A stretch of 64,000 bases of DNA from Rhytidiadelphus loreus (Eukaryota; Streptophyta; Bryopsida; Hypnales; Hylocomiaceae), in NCBI GenBank assembly GCA_947034895.1, contig OX344765.1, forward strand, positions 11,785,001 to 11,849,000. The letters are read 5' to 3'. Shown in pieces: positions 1 to 12,200 of this stretch (position 1 is the first letter of the stretch; each line of letters starts with the position of its first letter). The position numbers and the translations under genes were made by a program. The notes beneath the pieces were generated by a model that was not told the DNA's origin, did no database searches, and saw only the letters and a list, made by a program, of their open reading frames with translations.

Positions 1-19
1 AGTGAATAGAGCTTGCTTA

Positions 20-250
20 GGTTCTTGAGAAATCCAAAATAGTCTAGTTAATCCTTAAGGGTTAAAGGGAGTTTATGGCATGAGCAAATATCTTATACTT
101 TCAACTTTAACCTTCAAAGAATGAGCTAGTCACCGAGGAAATCATCCTTTTTGGTATTTTGTGAATCATTTGCTTAAGAAAATCCAAAGAGCACTAATTG
201 GAGATCAAACTATCAAAATTCCAAAGATGAACCAATTTGCACTTTTGTCT
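20..250. repeat. Tourist-like MITE remnant
   Basis: The stretch opens with an imperfect TTAATCCTTAAGGGTTAAA end. Its body (ATCATCCTTTT, then GTGAATCATT, then a GTCAAA-like stretch) resembles segments at 36,796-36,965 and 58,818-59,019. The latter is a bounded element with TTA target duplications. No clean right end is seen here, so this is called a truncated copy by inference. Confidence 0.4.
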
Positions 251-389
251 TGTTCCGTATCAACCATACTGGATTAAAAATTAAAGGAATATTGTGCGAG
301 TGCCAAAAAGTTATAAATCCGCTCAATTGGATTTTTTTCTCAAGAGCCTAAGATTCTCACCAAAGAATCCAATATTTGAACCAATGTTC

Positions 390-875
390 AGGAAGTTTTT
401 TGAGTTTTACTAGCTATTTCTTTTCAATTCCCGAATTGAATTGCTTTTACAAATTGTTTTTTCTAAAATTTATTGAAAATAGTAATTTTATAGATTTTTT
501 TTACCCATTTTTTGTTGATGTTTCCAAATTGCAAGTTTTTTTTCCCCAACTCCACTAGATAACTTTGAACTAGCTGCCAGTTCTTCCCAAACATAGATCA
601 ACGTTTGGAATTTTTTTTATAGTTTTACCAACTAATTTCTTCCAATTCCCAAATTGAACCAATTATTCAAGTATTGAGTCTGATTTCTTTCTTTCTTTTT
701 CACTAAAAATAGAAATTTTATAGAATTTTTCATTGTTTTTTTTTCCAATTCCACTGGGTAATTTTTTTTTTTTTTTTTTAACAAATGAAAAACCCATTGC
801 ATTAAAAAGCGACTGTGGATAACTTTGAACTTTGAATTAGCTGCCGGTTCTTCCCAAACATAGATTTGGTCCACC
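390..875 (+). repeat. Two diverged direct copies of about 260 bp
   Basis: The segment ending GATAACTTTGAACTAGCTGC...CCCAAACATAGAT near 558-600 recurs near 819-868. Both copies are preceded by TTCCAATTCCC-AATTGAA and a long T-rich tract. The sequence is AT-rich and has no convincing reading frame. It looks like a local tandem duplication. Confidence 0.5.
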
Positions 876-1079
876 ACCTTAAAAAGAGCAGGAAAAGTGG
901 CGGTTTTGGATGCTTCTACCTTATTCCCAGCACCATCATGCTATATCATCCAGGGAGCCACATGGGAAAATTGTGCAACATTGTGGTCCCAACTACCCCC
1001 CAAATTAAGTTACACCAGAGTTGGATACAGTATGTTTGAAGGATTATTTCAATATGAGTATTATTAGGGCAATAGCCTA

Positions 1080-3542
1080 TTATTCATCAGTTTCGCTTTA
1101 ATTGCCCTTTTCCGAACTCCACGTCAACAAGCATATCCCAAGCCCGTCGGATGACGTGTAGAGTTCCGTAGTTCCTCCGTCTAGAAGTCGGCGTCCTGAT
1201 TGTAGCTCGAGACTTCGTGTCGAGATCAGTCAGCGACCATTGGATGGGGGTTTAGTTCGCTTCCAAATTCTCCTCCAGTCCAGACCTCTTCAGATCAAGC
1301 TTCCATTACGAAAGTCCTCCCGTAATGACGTGGATTGACCGTCCATCAGTCGGCGTCCAGAATCGCCGTACAGTACGACATTGCAAGGTGGGAGTGGTCG
1401 GCGACCTTTGGACGGGGGAAGTGAAGCTGCGATCTTCCTCAACAGGGTTCTCCTTCGGGAGATGAATACAATCAGGAGTAGCCTAGAGGAGAATTTTGTA
1501 GGTGTAGTCCGCACTTTTCTCGATGGATTATTTTATACGTTTTGGATATGGATCACGATGATTTTCTTGTCGTTCGGTGCACGAAAGTGTTGGAAAAGGT
1601 TGATTGGAAGCTTGATCACGCACGCGGCGTGTTGTAGAGAGGAGAGGTTTGAAATTTTCAGAAAATTCAGAAATTCCAGTTGGAGGATCGGATTCGAAGC
1701 AAACAAATAACGGAAGCGATTTCGGAATTAGGTTTAGAAGGTAATTCCCGAATCTTAAGAGATTCCATTACAGGACAATTATTTTTCCTTTTTTTTTTCT
1801 TTGTACGTTGAAGTTGCGCTGACATCTGATGTATTCGTTTGTCTTTTCAGTGTTTTATTTCACACTTATCAAAGCAGAATTCCAATCGCTTTGTTTCAAA
1901 GAAAAGCAAAAGAAACCAGAATTCTGTAGCAAAACAGTCAAAGACACGATACATCGTTTTTTCCCGTTTTGTCATCAGTGAGACTGTTGATGAGGCTACG
2001 GTTCCGTCCAGAGGTGTATCAGAACGAAATCGGCGCAAAAAGTGGATATCTATTACCAGGAGTTTTCGGTGGAAGAGTCAAGATAGGTTTACTATTTAGT
2101 TTTCTAGAGGATTACCCCGGGGGACGGAGTCCGTCGTATCCCGTTTTCTTGAATTGGCTTCATGTTTTCTTAAAAGTCTTGGAGCGAGAGGAAGGGCTTT
2201 CCTTTCAATTTGATTTCTGCTGAGCAGAAGCTCAATTCCGCACGAAGTCTCGGAGTCAATTTCGAATTGGTGATTTGTGCAGGTAATCACGAGTCTGAAT
2301 GAATTTTCCTACAATGATTCGTTTGGCGAAGTATGATTTTCGAACACTGGCGAGGGTTTGTTCATTTGTACGTCAATCCGACGACATGTGTTCCTTGCAC
2401 GACCTTCTTTCCCCACTGTAAGATCAGTGATCGGTAGATTTCCTAGCGCGTTGCGTGTTTTTGTCGTGAGTTAATTACTCCTGCAATTTCTGAACGAAGA
2501 GTTCCTGTATTCTCCTTGTATGCATTCAAGTGTGGTGAACAGAGTGGTCTACTAGCTACCCTGTACTGATGAGCAATCACCTCAAGATTTTTCCGACTGC
2601 GTCATAGAAGATTGAGATTCACGCTAACTGCACAACTTCGGATGCTCCGTAGATTGAGATTGCTCTTCACAGTGACTTTTTTCTTGGAGCTCTCCTTTCT
2701 TAGGTTCAAATTTTTTTGTTAGTCTGAAGCCTCTCCAAAATACTCGTATGTAGTTGGGCGATTGGATGAAAACTTGGAACGTTATTCCGTTGCGTCTTGT
2801 GATTGAATCATGAGTGATGCAAATGTCGAGAATAATTTCTGCGAATGATCGCACTTTATCATGATGGAAATTGCGGTTGTCTGAGCATCAGGCTGGCAAT
2901 TGCATCAGGTTTTCGTCATAGCTGCGTCATATCTGTTCCCGCCGTACCGCCTTTGATCACATGGTCTTCAGATGGTGCAGATCCGGGTACTCTGGAGCTC
3001 AGCGTTCTGACTCTAATCTTGCAAATCGTTCTTTTAAATATTATATGCTCTTACACATTTAATGATTTACTATTTCTTTGAAGAGGAGGTCGGGTTCTAT
3101 GTGATTCTGATTGTCGAAGCTGGTGTTTCTTAGCTAAGTGCTTTGGTTCTCCAATTTTCGTAGTACACATTTTTCTCAGCTGAAAGATTTTTATGCAATT
3201 TCTCTCTACTCAGTTTTAATAAATCCCTGTTTGAATGTATAAATAAGATATAGAGTTGGGTAGTCATGGCAGCAAATTCTATAAAACAGAGTATGATTCT
3301 TCATTCAGGATTACATAATTTTTCGGTTTTCATTTCCTCTCTTTTGATTCGCACTGGAGCTTGTATTGCTGTAGATAGGCTCCAGCGGGATCTACTTGAT
3401 TGATACCTCGGAGTCGGAACCTGTTAAAACTGCTTCATTGTGAGAGCTCAAGTCCAGTCCATTGTCGATGTGCAGTGTTGAGGGTGTTATACATTAGGCT
3501 TATGGATGGTGATGTGAATGCTTCACAGGAAGACCTGGGAAG
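1080..3542 (+). other. Geneless region upstream of ACX2 (likely promoter and 5' leader)
   Basis: This stretch is less AT-rich than the flanking intergenic DNA. It has several short open frames on both strands (longest about 109 codons, near 1,381-1,710), none resembling a known protein. The ACX2 start codon at 3,543 is preceded by an in-frame TGA at 3,510. The promoter and any 5' untranslated exons must therefore lie here, but I cannot place a TATA box or transcription start with confidence. Confidence 0.35.
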
Positions 3543-6500
3543 ATGGCAGACCGGCTTGAGAGGCAGATGGATGATATGGGTGGGCTGCTTGTTAGTGAAG
3601 TGGCCCAAAGACGTCTGGACAGGATAGCATCACATTTTTGCGACTCCAGTCTTGTGCAGGAGGAACCGCTCAGTAGGGAATTATGTGCGAAACTCATCAA
3701 GCGGCCAGTGAATCCGTCAGTCCTTGCTAATCTTATGGCAGGTATGTCATCGTTTAGTCTTATTAATTATTTTGTCTTTTTCAATCATCCACAATGCTAA
3801 TCTTTTTACGGCAATAGATTCAGTGGCGTTATTGATCTCTCCCCTATGTTTATCTTTATCGGGCATTTTACTTCCTACTCCAATCATATCAATGGTTTTT
3901 GAGATGTAGATTCAAATATCTTTGTCCAAGTAGTCAGTTTTGAGTTTGGGCTGAAATTTAGGGGTTGGGTAATGACTGTACGAATGCAGAATCCTGAGAT
4001 TCGTATGATGTTGTCCAGGTGGGTATCCAGCTGACAGGGAGAAGATCTTCAATTTCTTTATCAACCGGCCGGATTTAGAGACTCCTGTAGAGATTGCGAA
4101 GGCAGAGCATCGAGAGCTTGTGTACAAGCAGCTGAAAGCTCTCGTCAATGAAGGAGGGGTAAATCCGATGAAGTATTTGATGGAGGATCCTACGCGCTAT
4201 TTTACAGTTGGGGAGGCGGTTGGTTTTATTGATGTATCTCTTGCAATTAAGTTGGGAGTGCAGTTCAGGTAAAAGCCTAAAATATCTGAAGCCTGTACGA
4301 GCACTCTGTATTTCTCTTTCCTCTTTTTTTTCTTTCATGATATGCAAAGTTTGGATACTATCAATTTCTATTTTATCGCCCTATTCACTGAACTTTAGAC
4401 GTGATCGAATGTATTACAGTTTGTGGGGAGGCTCCGTCGTGAATCTGGGAACTCAGAAGCATCGAGACAAATATTTGGACGGCATTTCCAACTTGACATA
4501 TCCTGGATGTTTTGCCATGACCGAACTCCATCATGGTATGTGTGCGCTAAATTCTTCTCATACTGGAATGTTAGGGTTTGTCAAATTACTTTGTCTGAGA
4601 CTATTGTAACTGGTTTCTATTTGGATGTGCCTTCTTTGAAAGTCGATTGGCTCATTACCACGTCAATTATACTTTAGTGAAGAGTAATACCACTTCAAAA
4701 TGCTCTGCTTTATGGTGTCGCTTGAGGACCATTGTTGCTTCAAAACATGACTGGATGGTTCAGGTTTCAGCTCTTGATAGAGCCTCGTCTGCTTATCTAT
4801 AAATGGAAATATAGACGTATGCAGATTATCTGTAGGGATCCGTTTGGAAATTCATTTATTGCGGAGACTAAACTCTATCAAGTACTTCCAAGTTTACCAC
4901 AGTTAGGAATATTGAGTATCTGCTTTTCTTATATATATTTGTTTTTCCTTTTATTTTTTTTCAGGTTCTAACGTTCAAGGTATTCAGACAACTGCAACAT
5001 TTGACCGCATGACTGATGAGTTTATCATCAACACTCCAAACGATGGAGCACTGAAATGGTGGATAGGTAATGCTGCCGTGCACGGGAAGTTTGCGTCAGT
5101 GTTTGCGAGACTTCTGCTGCCTTCGCCCGATTCTCACCTGGACACAGACATGGGCGTTCATGCTTTCATTGTTCCCATTCGGAGTATGGAAGACCACTCT
5201 GTACTGCCTGGAATCGAGATACGTGACTGCGGTTTCAAAATCGGGTTGAATGGGGTTGATAACGGAGCCCTAAGATTCGACAATGTTCGTATTCCTAGAG
5301 ACAACCTTTTGAATCGCTTTGGAGATGTATCTAAGGATGGAAAGTATACTAGCATACTCCCAACAATCAACAAACGTTTCGCTGCAACGCTGGGAGAGCT
5401 TGTTGGGGGAAGAGTGGGTTTGGCGCAGGGTTCTGTTGGAGTACTGAAAGCTGCATCTACAATTGCTATCAGGTCTTCCTTCTTCTTGAATTATTGCAAT
5501 AGACTTGAATTGTCACGTTCCTTAATTGTTTGGAAAACACATAAATCTGACATCCTGGTTTTGCAAGATGTTGGACAACTGATGCGTTGCCTTCTGCTCA
5601 TTTCTATTTTGTTGCTATTTTTTGATGGATCTAGGGAAAGAGCAAGTCTTTTTTGTTTGTAAATTTCTTGAAGGACTCTCGACAACTTGGTGAAGGCCTG
5701 ATTGTCAGGTATAATGAGGCTGCATAACAACTTAAGGTTTTTACTTGACGTTTCTTCTGGTGCAGGTATTCTTTGATACGACAACAGTTTGGACCACCGA
5801 ACAAAGCAGAAATCAGTATTCTGGACTATCAATCACAACAGCAAAAGCTCATGCCCATGCTTTCTTCTGTATATGCCTTCCATTTTGCCGCCGAGTATCT
5901 AGTGAGTCGTTTCTCTTTGTCCGAGTCGCTATCCTTTTTCTCAGACTCATGGAATTGAATGTTTCGGTACACATGAAAGGCGATGTTGGAATGACGGAAC
6001 ACTGTATTCTTTCAGTAATTGAGTGAACCCCACTTGGATTGTGAGGATGAGGCTCATAGTTAGTTGAATTTTATATAATTCTAGCTCACTGAAAATGTTC
6101 GTTAAACCGTCACGTAAATCGTCTTCTGGGTTCTTATTAGGAGACACCGCTCAGAGTTGGCTATTCTTTGCTTATTTAGATCCATCTTTACTTGCATAAT
6201 GGTTCATACCCCACGAATAACATGTAATTCCAACGTCTTTTTTAGGTGGATCGATATGTTGAGATGAAGAAAACACATGATGATGAGATAGTTGCTGATG
6301 TCCATGCCCTATCCGCGGGGCTCAAAGCTTACATTACATCCTACACTGCAAAGGCTTTAAATACCTGTCGAGAGTCCTGTGGTGGACACGGTTATGCAGC
6401 AGTAAATCGCTTCGGCGCGCTTAGAAACGATCACGATATTTTTCAAACATTCGAAGGGGATAACACAGTCCTTCTACAACAGGTATGCTCGAGCTCCTTC

Positions 6501-7894
6501 TCGAACTTCCCAACCTACAAACCGCAAAAAGCAGTTAAAAGGCATTATTACTGCGTAACAATAATACTTTGGTCTTCCTTTATTTTGACCAATTATATCT
6601 TTTGTCTGACCTAAGTATACTCATTTTTCAATTATTTTCTTGCTTTCAAGGATTGGATAAACTGTGGATTACCAATTTTGGCAGGTAGCTGCAGACCTAC
6701 TAAAACAATATAAGAGAAAATTCGAGGGTGGGGCACTCAGTGTAACCTGGACTTACTTGAGGGATTCCATGAGTACATACTTATCCCAAACAAATCCCGT
6801 GTCCACACACCGGGAAGGTTACGGTCACCTACGGGACCCTCGCTTTCAACTGGATGCTTTCCAGGTACCTTTCGATCTCCGGACCTCTAGATGGTTTATC
6901 AATTTGGATGTTGATTCATATCTTGTCGAGCTAAAGGTCATCTAATTTTGCAGTAACTTGATAGCATTGAATCTTCGCTGTCGACTGACAGATCTATAAG
7001 AAAGGGGGGTTTGCCCTAACTCTTAGACATCCGAACACGCTTTAATCTCTTCGATGCCGGTTCCTCATGTGATTATAATTCTTGTTTGTGTGCAGTATCG
7101 CACGGCAAGATTGCTCCACACGGCAGCGCTGCGATTAAGGAAGCACTCCAAACGTTTGGGCAGCTTTGGGGCTTGGAACCGCTGCCTTAATCATTTGCTC
7201 ACGCTGGCCGAGTCCCACATCGAGTCGGTCATATTAGCTAAATTCAGTGAGGCAGTGGAAAGGTGCTTCCTTCTTCTATTCATTCCGAGATTTCTCTTTT
7301 CGCGCGCTTGACCAGTGCCTTTTACTGTTGCTGCACTTCCGTGACATAAATATTAATGTTCTCTGTTTCACTACAAGTGGTGACTGATCCGATTTTTCCA
7401 TTCTTGCTCTTAGGTGTGAGGACAGGCAGACAAGGAAAGTGCTGAATATGGTGCGTGACTTGTATGCTTTGGATCGAATCTGGAAGGACATTGGCACGTA
7501 CCGCAACCAAGACTATATTGCACCGAATAAGGCTAAGGTAAGTATTTGGCATCGCTCTGTAAACTGTTCAAGCGGTATCAATTCCTGTATGTGCTTTCGT
7601 CTGGAGTGTTTCCCCTTACGTTGGTCTATGTTTTCCGACGCTTTGAATTGATCCTCTGTTTGCCCAGGACATTTCGTCATTGAATTGAGTTTCCGTCCTT
7701 AAATTACTATTTGTCTTCCTTCGATTTTTCAGGCTATTCATCGACTGGTCGAGTATTTGAGCTTTGAACTGAAAGGGGAAGCGGGTTCTCTTGTTGACGG
7801 TTTTGGCATTCCCGACGCCCTTTTGCACGCTCCCATCGGCCTTCAGTCGGGCCAGTACTCTGAGTATACACAACACGTGGGATTTGAGTACTAG
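3543..7894 (+). CDS. ACX2: Peroxisomal long-chain acyl-CoA oxidase, ACX2 type (10 exons)
   Basis: The enzyme catalyses the first step of peroxisomal beta-oxidation: FAD-dependent oxidation of long-chain acyl-CoA to trans-2-enoyl-CoA, making H2O2. Exons are 3543-3741, 4019-4268, 4420-4535, 4965-5472, 5766-5901, 6246-6482, 6685-6864, 7096-7262, 7414-7537 and 7733-7894. All introns are GT-AG and the phases join into 692 codons, the length I recall for Arabidopsis ACX2. Residues 24-32, RLDRIASHF, fit the PTS2 signal R(L/I)x5(H/Q)(L/F). The middle domain carries CFAMTELHH (180-188), which contacts FAD. The C-terminal half has [10 protein letters not shown] and FEGDN, whose Glu473 is the expected catalytic base. 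The start is the first ATG after an in-frame stop at 3,510. Exon 2 could alternatively begin 12 nt later, at a second AG (4,029-4,030). The gene converges on P450-A. Its 3' half has been copied elsewhere in the window. Confidence 0.95.
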
Positions 7895-9204
7895 ATCGAC
7901 TCGTAGTCCGGTTTTAGCCGTTTTAGGTGTTACAACTTACAAGCATAAAATTACTCTTATTCTTGACCACGGGCACTTCATGGAGTTGATAGTTTTCAAC
8001 GAAGGTGTTATTTCCCTGAAAGATGGCTACTTGCCTAGCCGTGATCTTTACCGCAGTTCGGTATCCCCTTAAGTTTTGAGGAGGTAAAGGGGCATAACCG
8101 TTGCTCTTGAATTACTGGGTAGACGGATGTTAGGCACGGGATACTCCCCGATGTGGATCCCTCACTTTCCTTTCACAAATTCGTAAGTGATATCAGTGAT
8201 GTAAAGAGATGTTTGTACTGCAAGCCATGTCTTTAGGAAGCTACAGATATTCATCTGAGGTGCTTTGCAACAGAATACTATCAATCAGACTAACTGATTT
8301 TTGCACTCAACCCTCATCTGAGTAATTGCACATTCCCTGTGTTGTTTACACATCTGATTGGACAACGTGGATGTAGTGAAGTGTGCTTGAAGTGAACCTG
8401 CAAGTTCGTAGAAGTCTTGCAGAGGCCGATGAGAGAGACCCCAAATTCTTCAAGCCGGTGCCTACCCGTGTTATACAATTTTTTTTGTGGCGAGCAATGT
8501 CACAGATCGCTTACACGTGAAGTTACCAAACGTATCCAAAATTCTGAATGACTAACAATTGCCCACAATGTTTTCATCTCGACCTCAATCAGGCCATTCA
8601 ATACATGGGAAGAATACTTCATTTCAAACCCCTCAGATAAGCAGACCTCTACTACCTTCACTGGTTAATATCTGTGTGCAAAAGATACACACAAGCTTGA
8701 CTTCATAGAACAAAACCTAATAACGAAAACTACCAAGAGATGACATTCCAAAATCTTGCTCAGTGAGTACACGTAGGTTTTGAGAATTCTGTATTGACCA
8801 TTTCAACATCAAAACTCATGTCGTTTCTTTGATCACATAACATCTTGAATTAAACATTTTAGTTATGAAATACAAACAACACATTATTTACCATATTTTT
8901 ACATTCCTCTTGAGAAGAGTTTCTAAAACGAACATTTAAGACTCTGACCAGTTTGATAATAGAAAACACCTTAACGCTGAAAGTGTTACTATGTATGACA
9001 TGTGGTTGCCTTTAACAGAGCCAACCTCACTTGTACTTCGAAAAAGATGTTACAAAATGCATAGTAGAAACATTATGTCTAGATAGAATGTCAATTACAT
9101 TACTTACAAAGACCAAGACTGTTTGGAGTCGATTGTATGGACTTCGATGAACAGTCTCTTCATCATTTACGACAATCATTCCAACCGCTTGGAGTTTCTC
9201 TAAC
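7895..9204. repeat. ACX2/P450 convergent spacer, copy 1
   Basis: No gene is seen between the ACX2 stop codon and the P450-A stop codon. The block from about 7,616, including ACX2 exon 10, is repeated at 47,218-48,727. Its part from about 8,073 is repeated at 36,972-38,182. Diagnostic shared words are GATACTCCCCGATGTGGATC and TGACATGTGGTTGCCTT. It should hold the 3' untranslated regions and terminators of both genes, but no specific polyadenylation site is assigned. Confidence 0.8.
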
Positions 9205-12200
9205 TTACAAGGCCAAGGCATTCTTCTTCTTGCGAATTTTCAATTGCAGATTCTTTGCAAAAGACGGCATGGGATTGATCCTGACGGCCTCCTCGGGATC
9301 TTCCATCTCCCATTCAAAGCTCAACACCAGGTAGTGCAGGTACACCAAGATCTCCGTCCGCGCGAATTCGTTTCCCAGACACAGGCGTGCTCCTCCACCA
9401 AAAGCAATAAATGTGTTGGGAGCAGGACCAGAGCCTTCAAATCGAGATGGATCGAACTTTTCAGGGTTGGGAAAAAACTCCGGGGAATAGTGGGAGCGGT
9501 TTGCAGTCCACATCAGCTGCAAAACAGTGCAAAAGCAAATATGAAAGAAATTTCTTCCCCAACATCTGAGTAAAATCTGGGGATTACAAGACTCCGGACA
9601 AACTTCCATGCACAAAAAATCAACCGAACCCTAAACTTGGAACCATAGTGTTTAGGGATTTTGCTGAAAAGTCAAGAGAAATTCTGGAATTCTACCTGAA
9701 TGGTTGGAAGGCAAAATTTTAGGGAGGCTAAGGCTTCTGAAAAGTGGAGGAGACAATTTTTTTAGCCTATTTTCTTAACATTGGACATGAACTTTTGGGT
9801 TGTTTTTAGTTTGACAACAAGGCTAAACCCTAGGGTTTAGGGTTTAAACTTGGAACCCTAGGCAAAGCTACTCTTGAAATGTAGTATCTACCCTTTTCAC
9901 CAAGAAGTGCAAGCATTATAAAACTTCATGAAGGCAATTTCGACCTAGCAAAGTCAATTCCAACACAAGTTCTTTTCCAACTCAAACATGACATGGACGA
10001 TTGCTCTAATACAGATTCATCAACTAGCAAGGGGAGTTTCTCGTGGAATGGCAACTTCCTTGACGTAGTGAAAGTAAACTCACCAACCACCCTTTTGGAA
10101 TGGTGTGACCTTCATATTCAAAATCTTGTATCGCCTTTCGGAAAGCTGCTGATGCAGGAGGTTGCAACCGTAAGGTCTCTTGGCACACACGCCATGTGTA
10201 CTTCATTTTGCGTGTGTCCTCCCAAGTCAGAGGTGCTCCTGCCTTCTCCTCTGCAATCTCTTGTTGCTCTAACACACACATTCAACAAGAAAAAAAAAAA
10301 AACTCATTTTGATTAGACTCCTTTAATCTAACTACTTAGGAGACAATCATATTATAGGTCAAATAGTTTGAATATGAGACAAAGTGTGCTATAGACAATG
10401 ATAATGTGAAATGTACCTTGAATGACCTCCTTCAAGCAATGAGGATTGAGGAATAGATACTTGAACACCTGAGCCAATGCTGTGCTGCTGGTGTCATGGC
10501 CTGCAAACAACATGAGTAGAATGTTGTCTTTGATTTCTTCCTCAGTCATGAAGATTCCGTTCTCAAATGGTGTGGTTAGAAACACTGAGAGGAGGTCTTG
10601 GTGGGCGGAGGCTTTGTTGTCTTTCAAATCCTGCAACCAAGAACTAGTAAGCAAACAACATAAATCAACCCAAAATGGACCATAAATAATCATGTTTTTC
10701 ACAGTGGTATTGGACTTGAGACAGACGCATCTCAAAAGACTCTCCCCCATTGATTATCAATTGTTTTCATATTGCTTCAGTTGATTAATGGGTTAATATA
10801 GAAATGACATGTTTCCATGTCATTTTTATCCCCAAGTGTCATAAAGTTCATATTTTGGATGACGAATCAAAATGCTTTGTTGCTTTAGATGAAGACGATG
10901 ATTGGTTGACAAAGCTTCTCAATTATCCAAATGGTTAGTAAATGCTTGAATCTTCAAGAAACTATCTTCTTTTACAACCAATTTAATGTAATTGAGGTAA
11001 GTAATATATTTGTAAAAAGATCTAAACTAAACATGCAAAAATTCAAGTTAAGGATATGGGCATTATAAATCAAAATTTCAAAAATATCTTTCCAAAATAG
11101 AAATGGCACTAAAATAATGGTATTTTAGTATTACAGTCCATCAACTAATTGAAGTGAAATTGAAACAACCAATAATTAAGTTAGACATACTCATTATGGA
11201 CCTACCACCTTATTGTATCCTCACTTACCTTTGTCTAATATTTCAAGGGCTAAAATGTTGAACAAATGTTTAGAGGGATGCAATTGGATTGAGGATCCAT
11301 ATATAATGGATATGCCCACATTAGTCGGGATGTGCAAATCTATGATGTGATGTACTATGAGAAAAATTGTTGTAAAACCTGTAGCCTTTGTTGTATGAGG
11401 GGATGGAGGGCATGTAATAGGCCCTTGCGCGCAAGCCGAGCTTTGTGGTAGAGTGTTCCTGGGAGATCTATAGGTAATTGCAGCATTCCTCCAAGATAGT
11501 GTTCCACATCCACCTCCAATTGAAGAAACTCCGGGTCCTCTGGCTTGAGACTCACAAACAAGTTTGCAGCTATTGCGAACGTGAATTTCTTTGCCACTAG
11601 CGCTGCTTCAATTTGGTCTTTCCCATCCCAATACTTTGTAAGTTGGATTCTTGCCACCGCATCCATTTGGGGTACAAACTTTTGGAGGCCATCAGGACTG
11701 AAGAATGAGGTGAAGAGGCGACGCATATGTCTGATGTCACTATCAGGGTTAGAATATGTGCAAGCTATAGTCTACTAGTTCTTAGAACAAGCTTTTTGTA
11801 TTCTCTTTAGATTTTGATGGAAAATTCAATATTCAACCAAATTCTAAAAATTTCTTGAATTGAGCCATGAAAAAATTATACAAGAACCCCCCCTACAAAT
11901 TATGGTTATATAAACCAAAGGTTGAAATTTTAGTTTGTTATAATAGTTTGACTTGAAGATTTAAAGTTTTGAATCGAATCTCCATTAGATGTTTTTTTCC
12001 TACTTTAGAGGGTTGTGAGTTCCCAATCTAGGAACCAACCAAAACTGGCCAAAATTGTAGTTCAGGAGCTGCGCTGACGTGGCATAGCAACTGCCATGTC
12101 ACTTTTTTTCAAAAAAAAAAAAAAAAAAAATTTAACTTTGTTTTTCATTTTAAGAATTTAATTTAATTTAATTTTTTTTTCGAACTTTTTTTTTGGATAT

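Noticed and set aside
1290..1710. Opposed open frames of 74 and 109 codons upstream of ACX2
   Set aside because: No recognisable domains, and the overlapping frames on both strands fit a locally less AT-rich stretch and not genes.
4208..4677. Frames of 133 and 84 codons within ACX2
   Set aside because: They read through intron 2 and in wrong frames over exon 3; the spliced ACX2 model explains the region.
9244..9573. Plus-strand frames opposite P450 exon 6 (also 38,222 and 48,767)
   Set aside because: Antisense shadows of the conserved P450 exon; repeated only because the exon is repeated.
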